Shown here: positions 1-5,028 of the stretch, piece after piece
Numbering within the stretch: position 1 is the first letter of the stretch
Layout of the letters: every line of letters starts with the position of its first letter
Assembly: GCA_017353815.1 (NCBI GenBank)
Contig: JAFMSB010000164.1
Span: 1-5,028, forward strand
Reading direction: 5' to 3'
Source: Methylocapsa sp.
GTDB lineage: Bacteria > Pseudomonadota > Alphaproteobacteria > Rhizobiales > Beijerinckiaceae
Length of the DNA: 5,028 nucleotides
Made by a program: the position numbers and the translations under genes
The notes under the pieces: generated by a model
Database searches by the model: none
What the model was told of the DNA's origin: nothing
Seen by the model: the letters and a program-made list of their open reading frames with translations, nothing else

Positions 1-928
1 GCTTTGGGATCACGCCACCTCCCGCGTTACGGGCTTTGAAATCCTCCCTCCGGCGCGGCTAGGGCGTCCGCGCATCGATGTTGCGGTGCGGATTTCCGGC
101 CTCTTCCGCGATGTGTTTCCCGCTCAGATCGCCTTTTACGATCAGGCCGTGAGGGCAGTGAGCGAGGCCGATGAAGGAGACGACGTGAATCCGCTCGCGG
201 CAGCACGGAGGCAGTCGTCGCAATATCCGTTGCGCGTTTTCGGCGCTGCGCCTGGCACCTACGGTATCGGCCTCTCAAAGAGAATAGATCAAGATAGCAT
301 GGTCTCACGCAATGAGCTCGGTGCCTCTTACCTCGCGGCAGCTTCGCATGCCTATGGCGGCTGCCAAGCGCAGGGAGTCGAATCAAATGAATTTGCCGGC
401 TGCGTTGCCGATGCCGATGCCTTCATCCATGTCCACGATCAAGACGAGCAGGATGTCCTCGATTCGAGCGAAACCGTGGAACATGAAGGCGGCTTTGCAG
501 CTGCGGCTCGAATGCTCGGCAATGATGCCATTGCCTACCATATCGATACGGCGCACCCTGGCGCGATTAAAGCGCGCACATTGGCAGAAGAAGCAGCGAG
601 GGTCGTCCGCGCGCGGGCGGCAAACCCGCAATGGGTCCAAGGCCAGATGCGCCACGGCCATCGCGGCGCCGCCGAGATTGCTCAGACAATCGACAATGCT
701 TACGCTCTCGCGGTGCTCAGCGGCGCAGTCTCGAGCCATCATTTTGAGCTGCTCTTCGAAGCAACCCTCGGCACGCCCGAAGTGGGCGATTTTCTGATCG
801 CGGCCAATCCGAAAGCCGCGCAAGCGATTGCCAAGCGCTTCGAGAATGCGGCCGCTCGCGGCTTTTGGCAGGCCCGGCGCAACTCGCACCACGCTTGTAT
901 CGCGAAGGTGCAAGGAGCAAGCGCATGA
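1..928 (+). CDS. cobN: Cobaltochelatase large subunit CobN, C-terminal part (5' end outside window)
   Basis: This is the C-terminal 308 residues of CobN, the large subunit that binds hydrogenobyrinic acid a,c-diamide and inserts Co2+ with ATP-hydrolysing CobS and CobT in the cytoplasm. The frame is open from base 2. The residues before the first possible start, GTG at 86, already read as CobN (SRVTGFEILP then GRPRIDV), so the gene continues from upstream and GTG 86 is not its start. Family signatures, numbered within the visible part, are ISGLFRDVF (31-39), RVFGAAPGTYG (78-88), EGGFAAA (162-168) and QMRHGHRGAAEI (215-226). The end, RRNS plus a short tail, is usual for the family. CobN is normally about 1200-1300 residues, so roughly three quarters lies outside. 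The TGA at 926-928 overlaps the cobG ATG (ATGA), which suggests translational coupling. A magnesium chelatase H subunit is the related alternative, but the cob neighbours and motifs favour CobN. Confidence 0.95.
   Translation, partial: LWDHATSRVTGFEILPPARLGRPRIDVAVRISGLFRDVFPAQIAFYDQAVRAVSEADEGDDVNPLAAARRQSSQYPLRVFGAAPGTYGIGLSKRIDQDSMVSRNELGASYLAAASHAYGGCQAQGVESNEFAGCVADADAFIHVHDQDEQDVLDSSETVEHEGGFAAAARMLGNDAIAYHIDTAHPGAIKARTLAEEAARVVRARAANPQWVQGQMRHGHRGAAEIAQTIDNAYALAVLSGAVSSHHFELLFEATLGTPEVGDFLIAANPKAAQAIAKRFENAAARGFWQARRNSHHACIAKVQGASA
912..917 (+). promoter_or_regulatory. Ribosome binding site of cobG
   Basis: AAGGAG lies inside the last codons of cobN, 7 bases before the ATG at 925. This near-perfect Shine-Dalgarno sequence at ideal spacing decides the cobG start. 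It argues against the upstream in-frame TTG at 865 and the downstream in-frame ATG at 943. Confidence 0.8.
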
Positions 929-2220
929 GCGAGAAGGCCCTTATGCGCAAAGGATGGTGTCCCGGCGCGCGCCGGCCGATGCGAGCAAAGGACGGGCTGC
1001 TCGTGCGCATTAAGATCAGTTGCGGGAGTCTCTCGGCATTTGCCCTGCGCGGCCTTGCGCAAGCTGGCCGCAACCATGGCAATGGGCGTTTCGACCTCAC
1101 ATCCCGCGCCAATTTGCAGGTCCGCGGTGTGCGCGAAGAAGAGCTGCCGCATCTAATCGAAGCTCTTGATGTCCTCGGCCTCGTCGATACGAGCGCCCGG
1201 GCAGAGGCCGTTCGCAATGTTCTCGTGAGTCCGCTTGCGGGCCTTGACGGGCAAGGCCATGGGCTTGCCGCTGCCGCGGCTCTCGAGAAAATGCTCGCGG
1301 AGAATGAGGATCTCCATGCCCTGCCAGCGAAATTCGGCTTTTTGATCGATGACGCAAGCGCGCTGCCTCTTAGCTGCATCCCGGCTGATGTCCGATTCGA
1401 GTGGAAGGCGGCCAGGGAGGAATATTTGATCGCAATCGGCGGAACCACAGGAAACGCCATCGCGCTTGGCTATTGCCGGACTGGCCAGCTTGCGGAATTT
1501 GCCGCAAACGTCGCCCGGGCTTTTTTGCGCCTCTCATCGCAGCGTTCCCGGCCGGCAAGGCGCATGCGCGAGCTGATTGCCTACTGCGGGGCCGAAGCAA
1601 TTGCGGACGCTTCCGGGCTCAGACTGCACCCGGGGGACCGCGAGAGCGCAATGGAAGATCCTCGTCTCTTCGGCCTGTTGCGCTTTCGCGGCAACTCGGC
1701 TTTTGGCGCTGGCCCTCCTTTTGGCTGTTGCGATTCAAGCGCGCTCGCTGCTGCGGTGGAAGGCGCCCAAAAGTTCGGCACAGGCGAGATCAGATTAACG
1801 CCTTGGCGTTCGCTGGTCTTCCCGCTGAGGCACATGAAGCAGGCGCATGCGCTTGGCGATTTGCTCGCCATGCACGGCTTTATCGTTGGCGCCGAGGATC
1901 CGCGGCTGGCTGTCTGGGCATGTGCCGGCTCCTCCGCCTGCGAAAGAGCCACGACCGATACAAGATCCGATGCCTTGGCTTTGATGCCTTTCGCGCGCCA
2001 GGTGCGGAATAGGGGCGTTACGATGCAGTTATTTGGATGCGCCAAAGCCTGCGGGCGGAAAGAAGGCGTGCCGCTGACAATGTTTGCCAATTCCGGCCTC
2101 TACGACCTTGCGGTGGGCGAAGGCTTTTTCTGGAGGCCGGTTAGCGGAGGGAGCCGCCTGACCTTGGCGGCGGCGTGCCATAAGCTCGAAGCGCTTAGCC
2201 GGGGCGCGGCAGCGGAGTAA
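925..2220 (+). CDS. cobG: Precorrin-3B synthase CobG
   Basis: CobG converts precorrin-3A to precorrin-3B with O2, hydroxylating C20 and forming a gamma-lactone, the step that primes ring contraction in the aerobic B12 pathway. The 431-residue protein has the nitrite/sulfite reductase plan with duplicated ferredoxin-like halves. The first half includes KDGLLVRI (22-29), GNGRFDLTSRANLQVRG (52-68) and VSPLAGLD (101-108). The second includes FGTGEIRLTPWRSLVFP (284-300). The [4Fe-4S] ligands are visible as CX5C, C333 and C339, followed by CX3C, C372 and C376 (GCAKACG). Family members are often slightly longer (P. denitrificans about 459 residues), but no domain looks missing. The start at 925 is supported by AAGGAG at 912-917 and by the ATGA overlap with cobN; the conserved region begins at about residue 9. 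A plain assimilatory sulfite or nitrite reductase is unlikely because of the small size and the cob context. Confidence 0.95.
   Translation: MSEKALMRKGWCPGARRPMRAKDGLLVRIKISCGSLSAFALRGLAQAGRNHGNGRFDLTSRANLQVRGVREEELPHLIEALDVLGLVDTSARAEAVRNVLVSPLAGLDGQGHGLAAAAALEKMLAENEDLHALPAKFGFLIDDASALPLSCIPADVRFEWKAAREEYLIAIGGTTGNAIALGYCRTGQLAEFAANVARAFLRLSSQRSRPARRMRELIAYCGAEAIADASGLRLHPGDRESAMEDPRLFGLLRFRGNSAFGAGPPFGCCDSSALAAAVEGAQKFGTGEIRLTPWRSLVFPLRHMKQAHALGDLLAMHGFIVGAEDPRLAVWACAGSSACERATTDTRSDALALMPFARQVRNRGVTMQLFGCAKACGRKEGVPLTMFANSGLYDLAVGEGFFWRPVSGGSRLTLAAACHKLEALSRGAAAE
2214..2217 (+). promoter_or_regulatory. Probable ribosome binding site of cobH
   Basis: GGAG sits in the last sense codons of cobG, 12 bases before the cobH ATG at 2230. 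The spacing is longer than ideal and the core is short, so this is a plausible but not strong site. cobH translation may partly depend on ribosomes finishing cobG. Confidence 0.45.
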
Positions 2221-2229
2221 GCACAAATC

Positions 2230-2877
2230 ATGTCAACGGCAGGGTTGCGAAATCGCCTGACCTATTTGCGCGACGGTGCGGAAATCTACCGCCGTTCCTT
2301 TGCCACGATACGCGCGGAGGCCGACCTTGCCCGATTTGCGCCCGAAGAAGAGCGCATTGCCGTGCGGATGATTCACGCCTGCGGCATGATCGAGATCGCC
2401 GCTGACATCGACTTTTCAGACGGGGCCGTGCGATGCGGGCGAAAGGCGCTCCGCCAGGGCGCGCCTATTCTTTGCGATTCGAAGATGCTTGCCTGCGGCA
2501 TCATTGCGGCGCGCCTGCCGAATCATAATGAAATCGTCTGCACAATCGATAATCCGGCCGCGGCTTCGACCGCGCGCGAGCGCGCCACCACGCGCAGCGC
2601 CGCAGCATTGGAACTCTGGAAAGACAGGCTCGATGGCGCAATCATCGCCATCGGTAATGCGCCGACGGCACTGTTCCGGCTGCTCGAAATATTGGATGAG
2701 ATCCCCGCGCGCCCCGCCTTGATTGTTGCTACGCCAGTTGGCTTTGTTGGTGCAGCCGAATCGAAAGCGGCGCTCGTTGCCAATTTCTGCGTTCCATTCA
2801 TCACGGTCAAGGGACGAATGGGAGGAAGCGCGATGGCAGCAGCCGCGTTGAATGCACTGGCGAGCGATGCCGAATGA
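2230..2877 (+). CDS. cobH: Precorrin-8X methylmutase CobH
   Basis: CobH catalyses the 1,5-sigmatropic shift of the C11 methyl group to C12, turning precorrin-8X into hydrogenobyrinic acid, the end of the corrin ring-building stage. The 215-residue length fits the family (about 210). Visible signatures are YLRDGAEIYRRSF (12-24) and VRMIHACG (45-52), where H49 aligns with the catalytic histidine known in P. denitrificans CobH. Others are GAPILCDSKML (77-87), TRSAAALELW (121-130), IAIGNAPTALF (139-149), TPVGFVGAAESK (168-179) and KGRMGGSAM (194-202). No key residue appears lost. The gene starts 9 bases after cobG ends, and its TGA overlaps the cobI ATG by 4 bases. The anaerobic counterpart CbiC is homologous; cobG and cobN alongside point to the aerobic CobH. 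Confidence 0.97.
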   Translation: MSTAGLRNRLTYLRDGAEIYRRSFATIRAEADLARFAPEEERIAVRMIHACGMIEIAADIDFSDGAVRCGRKALRQGAPILCDSKMLACGIIAARLPNHNEIVCTIDNPAAASTARERATTRSAAALELWKDRLDGAIIAIGNAPTALFRLLEILDEIPARPALIVATPVGFVGAAESKAALVANFCVPFITVKGRMGGSAMAAAALNALASDAE

Positions 2878-3617
2878 GCGCTCACGCACCGGCGGCCTGT
2901 CTGTATGGCGTCGGACTTGGCCCCGGAGATCCGGAGCTCATCACGATCAGGGCAACAAAAATCCTTGCCCGTGTTCCCGTCGTTGCTTCTTTCGCGAAAA
3001 AAGGCGCGAGCGGAAGAGCACGTGCGATCATCACCCGCTGGGTTTCCGGTAGCTGCCGCCACTTGGCGCTCGATTATCCCGTAACGACGGAACTGAGCTT
3101 TTGCGATACTGCTTATGTTACTCAGCTTCACAGCTTCTACGAGCATGCCGCCAGATTAATCGCCGCTCATCTTTTGGATGGGCAAGATGTTGCCGTCGTC
3201 TGTGAAGGCGATCCGTTTTTCTACGGCTCGTTCATCCATCTCTATGTCCGGCTAAGAGATCGATTTCAAATAGAGATCGTTCCGGGTGTGACCGGCATAT
3301 CAGGCTGCTGGAGCGCGGCTAAGGCGCCAATTGCCTCGGGCGACGATGTCTTGAGCATTTTGCCGGGAACGCTTGGTGATGCAGCGCTCGCCAGCCATCT
3401 CACCACCAGCGACGCCGCCGTTATCATCAAGATCGGCGCCAACCTCGCAAAAATCCGCAACGCAGTCGCGCATGCTGGCCGCCTTTCGCAAGCGCTTTAT
3501 GTCGAATATGGGACGAGCGAAGCTCAAATAGTCCTTCCTCTTGCCGGTAAAATGGACGATCGGGCGCCCTATTTTTCATTGATCCTCATTCCCGGGCGGG
3601 GCAGGCAATATGAGTGA
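2874..3617 (+). CDS. cobI: Precorrin-2 C(20)-methyltransferase CobI
   Basis: CobI transfers a methyl group from S-adenosylmethionine to C20 of precorrin-2, giving precorrin-3A, the substrate of CobG. It has the class III tetrapyrrole methylase fold. The N-terminal glycine-rich loop is GVGLGPGDPE (12-21), and VVCEGDPFFYGSF (108-120) is the GDP-type motif. VPGVTGISG (136-144) lies near the SAM site, followed by GDDVLSILPGTL (156-167), YVEYGT (209-214) and a PYFSLILIPGRGR end (232-244). The segment ASFAKKGASGRARAI (38-52) matches the form I know from alphaproteobacterial CobI. Its 247 residues compare with about 245 in P. denitrificans. The ATG lies in an ATGA overlap with the cobH stop and no clear Shine-Dalgarno precedes it, so re-initiation after cobH is likely. 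It overlaps cobJ by 8 bases. CbiL is the anaerobic homologue. Confidence 0.96.
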   Translation: MSAHAPAACLYGVGLGPGDPELITIRATKILARVPVVASFAKKGASGRARAIITRWVSGSCRHLALDYPVTTELSFCDTAYVTQLHSFYEHAARLIAAHLLDGQDVAVVCEGDPFFYGSFIHLYVRLRDRFQIEIVPGVTGISGCWSAAKAPIASGDDVLSILPGTLGDAALASHLTTSDAAVIIKIGANLAKIRNAVAHAGRLSQALYVEYGTSEAQIVLPLAGKMDDRAPYFSLILIPGRGRQYE

Positions 3618-4368
3618 GCGGGGGAGACTGCGAATTGTCGGCTTGGGGCCCGGAGGAAAGGATTGGGTAACGCCCGAAGCCTCGGGATGGATCGCTTCCG
3701 CGACCGACGTGATCGGCTATGCGCCCTATCTCGACAGGATCTCCCTGAGAGAAGGCCAAAAGCGGCACGCAAGCGGCAATCGGGCCGAGATGGAGCGCGC
3801 GCGCAACGCCTTGCAGCTCGCCGAGGAAGGGCGCCAGGTTGCCCTTGTCTCCGGCGGCGATCCCGGAGTTTTTGCGATGGCTGCGGCGGTATTCGAGGCC
3901 ATCGATAACGGCAAGCCAGGCTGGCGCGCGCTCGATATTGCGGTGAGCCCCGGAATCTCCGCGATGCAAGCGGTTGCCGCGCGCGCAGGTGCGCCGCTTG
4001 GCCACGATTTCTGCGCAATTTCCTTGTCGGACAATCTCAAGCCCTGGCCACTTATCGAAAAGCGGCTTTCGGCAGCCGCATCCGCCGATTTCGTCATCGC
4101 GCTTTATAACCCCGCTTCCGCCGCAAGACCTCGCCGCATTCACGATGCGTTTGCGCTGCTGCGTAACCTCAAGCGCGCTGCAACGCCCGTTATTTTCGCC
4201 CATGCTGCCGGGCAGGCTGATGAATATATTTTGATCGAAACGCTTGCCACGGCCGATCCTTGCCGGGCAGATATGGGTACCCTCATCATCATTGGTTCGA
4301 GTGCAACGCGCGTCATCGCGCGCGGCATTGGCACGCCGTTCGTTTACACCTCGCGCCGGGCAGACTGA
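3610..4368 (+). CDS. cobJ: Precorrin-3B C(17)-methyltransferase CobJ
   Basis: CobJ methylates precorrin-3B at C17 using S-adenosylmethionine and promotes ring contraction to precorrin-4, acting directly after CobG. The 252-residue protein is a class III tetrapyrrole methylase of family length (about 254). Signatures in order are IVGLGPGGKDWVTPEA (9-24), GYAPYLDR (36-43), VSGGDPGVFAMAAAVFEA (80-97), SPGISAMQAVAARAGAPLGH (113-132), DFCAISLSDNLKPW (133-146), ALYNPASAARP (164-174) and a closing GTLIIIGSS (223-231). The start overlaps the last 8 bases of cobI and has only a weak purine stretch before it, so coupling to cobI is likely. The C-terminal coding bases 4344-4368 overlap the end of convergent cobK. 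CbiH is the anaerobic homologue; the adjacent cobG favours CobJ. Confidence 0.97.
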   Translation: MSERGRLRIVGLGPGGKDWVTPEASGWIASATDVIGYAPYLDRISLREGQKRHASGNRAEMERARNALQLAEEGRQVALVSGGDPGVFAMAAAVFEAIDNGKPGWRALDIAVSPGISAMQAVAARAGAPLGHDFCAISLSDNLKPWPLIEKRLSAAASADFVIALYNPASAARPRRIHDAFALLRNLKRAATPVIFAHAAGQADEYILIETLATADPCRADMGTLIIIGSSATRVIARGIGTPFVYTSRRAD

Positions 4369-5028
4369 TGGCGAAGGATGAAGCTCATGACTTTCGCAGG
4401 ATCGTGGAAGGCCTCAGACGCCGGTTTGCCCGGACGCGCGATCATGACGACCGGAATCCCAAGTCTGCGCGCCGCGATAATTTTGGCGCGGGCCGCCTCG
4501 CCGCCGCTATTTTTGGTGACGAGCACATCGACCGAATTTTCGCGCATGGTCGCTTCCTCGGCTTCAAGCGCAAAAGGACCGCGCCCCTGAATAAGGCGGC
4601 AATTTGGCAGACCGGAGACAGCTGGAGGCGGCGCGATCATGCGGGCCAGATAGAAGTGCTGAGGCGCTTTTGCGAAGGCATCGATTTGCAGCCGCCCGAT
4701 CGTCAAAAAAACGCGGCGCGGCTCGCTTCCAAGGGCCAAAGCGGCATCCGCCATGCTGGCCGCGTCGATCCAATGGTCCTCTCCCGCGCGGACCCAAGGC
4801 GGACGCGAAAGAACGGCGAGCGGGATTTTTGCTTGCACCGCCGCTATCTTGGCGTTACGCGAAATACTCTCCGCAAACGGATGTGTGGCGTCAATAAGCA
4901 AGTCGATTTTTTTTGCTCCGAGATATTCCGTAAGTCCTTCCGCGCCGCCAAAGCCGCCAATGCGATAGGGAATGGGCGGCGCAATGACCGCTTCGGTGCG
5001 GCCGGCAAAAGACAACACCGCGCTGATG
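4344..5028 (-). CDS. cobK: Precorrin-6A reductase CobK (N-terminus outside window)
   Basis: CobK reduces the macrocycle of precorrin-6A to precorrin-6B with NADPH, between the CobF and CobL steps. The visible 227 residues are the C-terminal bulk. Numbered from the right edge, they include SFAGRT (6-11), GGFGGAEGL (24-32), DLLIDATHPFAESIS (42-56), RRVFLTIGRLQ (104-114), QGRGPFALE (147-155), VTKNSGG (170-176) and GIPVVMIARP (190-199). The frame stays open past GTG 5018, and the codons beyond it (Ile-Ser-Ala) suit the strand before SFAGRT. GTG 5018 is therefore not the start; the nucleotide-binding N-terminus, perhaps 30-35 residues, lies outside. The family is about 250-260 residues. The TAA at 4346-4344 lies inside cobJ, a tail-to-tail overlap of 25 bases. 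The coding strand carries an A8 run (4907-4914) and a T7 run (4705-4711). CbiJ is the anaerobic homologue. Confidence 0.95.
   Translation of the reverse strand, partial: ISAVLSFAGRTEAVIAPPIPYRIGGFGGAEGLTEYLGAKKIDLLIDATHPFAESISRNAKIAAVQAKIPLAVLSRPPWVRAGEDHWIDAASMADAALALGSEPRRVFLTIGRLQIDAFAKAPQHFYLARMIAPPPAVSGLPNCRLIQGRGPFALEAEEATMRENSVDVLVTKNSGGEAARAKIIAARRLGIPVVMIARPGKPASEAFHDPAKVMSFILRHQSARREV

Noticed and set aside
86..88. GTG as a possible start of the first gene
   Set aside because: The same frame is open to the window's left edge and the residues before it already match CobN, so the gene enters from outside.
865..924. TTG at 865 as an upstream start for cobG
   Set aside because: It would add 20 residues encoded inside cobN with no family similarity, whereas ATG 925 has AAGGAG 7 bases upstream and lies in a typical ATGA junction.
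383..1460. Long - strand open frames opposite cobN and cobG (383-913, 717-1460)
   Set aside because: They lie wholly opposite well-conserved cobN/cobG coding sequence, show no family motif and are low-complexity Arg/Ser/Ala-rich, as expected for shadow frames in GC-rich DNA.
2560..2600. GC-rich partially palindromic stretch (GCGCGCGAGCGCGC) in cobH, considered as a hairpin or regulatory site
   Set aside because: It is inside conserved coding sequence and is explained by Arg/Ala codons in a GC-rich genome; there is no following T tract and no paired partner at a distance.
2416..3146. - strand open frames opposite cobH and cobI (2416-2889, 2523-3146)
   Set aside because: They are antisense to intact cobH and cobI, with no recognisable motif, no ribosome binding site that I can see and no independent intergenic space.
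3569..4334. - strand open frames opposite cobJ (3569-4018, 3586-4203, 4140-4334)
   Set aside because: cobJ is fully accounted for by conserved methyltransferase motifs; the antisense translations are arginine-rich or alanine-rich and unlike any family I know.
4904..4916. T8 tract at 4907-4914 as a + strand terminator after cobJ
   Set aside because: It is more than 500 bases beyond cobJ, inside cobK, and I see no clear GC-rich hairpin just before it; it encodes two lysines of CobK.
5016..5018. GTG (complement 5018-5016) as the true start of cobK
   Set aside because: The frame remains open to the right edge with fitting residues, and starting here would remove the N-terminal nucleotide-binding strand and loop expected of the family.
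1..5028. Cobalamin riboswitch, CRISPR array, tRNA, insertion sequence or other accessory element
   Set aside because: Coding sequence covers the whole window except 9 bases (2221-2229); no B12-box-like leader, repeat array or transposase was seen. Any riboswitch would lie upstream of the operon, outside the window.

Overview
The window lies inside an aerobic (late cobalt insertion) cobalamin biosynthesis locus. It carries, in order, the 3' end of cobN, then complete cobG, cobH, cobI and cobJ on the + strand, and most of cobK on the - strand running off the right edge. GC content is high (about 60%), the genes are densely packed, and the proteins resemble CobN/CobG/CobH/CobI/CobJ/CobK of Pseudomonas denitrificans and rhizobia. 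This suggests an alphaproteobacterium, probably of the order Hyphomicrobiales. Placement below that level (for example the Beijerinckiaceae-Methylocystaceae side) would be a guess.

Layout: 1-928 cobN C-terminal part; 925-2220 cobG; 2230-2877 cobH; 2874-3617 cobI; 3610-4368 cobJ; 4344-5028 cobK (complement, N-terminus outside the window). The + strand genes are joined by a 4-base ATGA overlap (cobN/cobG), a 9-base gap (cobG/cobH), another ATGA overlap (cobH/cobI) and an 8-base overlap (cobI/cobJ). They therefore look like one translationally coupled transcript whose promoter lies upstream of the window. cobJ and cobK converge and overlap by 25 bases. No intergenic stretch exceeds 9 bases, and I see no RNA gene, mobile element, CRISPR array, riboswitch or terminator.

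How the genes work together (established pathway knowledge): CobI methylates precorrin-2 at C20 to precorrin-3A. CobG uses O2 to make precorrin-3B. CobJ methylates C17 and contracts the ring, giving precorrin-4. After CobM and CobF (not in the window), CobK reduces precorrin-6A to precorrin-6B. After CobL (not in the window), CobH moves the C11 methyl to C12, giving hydrogenobyrinate. After CobB-type amidation, CobN with CobS and CobT inserts cobalt. CobG and CobN together mark the O2-dependent branch.

This is a conserved housekeeping locus and I found no undescribed system in it. The points worth a second look are modest: the cobJ/cobK convergent overlap, an A8 run in slippery register inside cobK, and an unbroken + strand frame opposite cobK that an automatic annotator could mistake for a gene.
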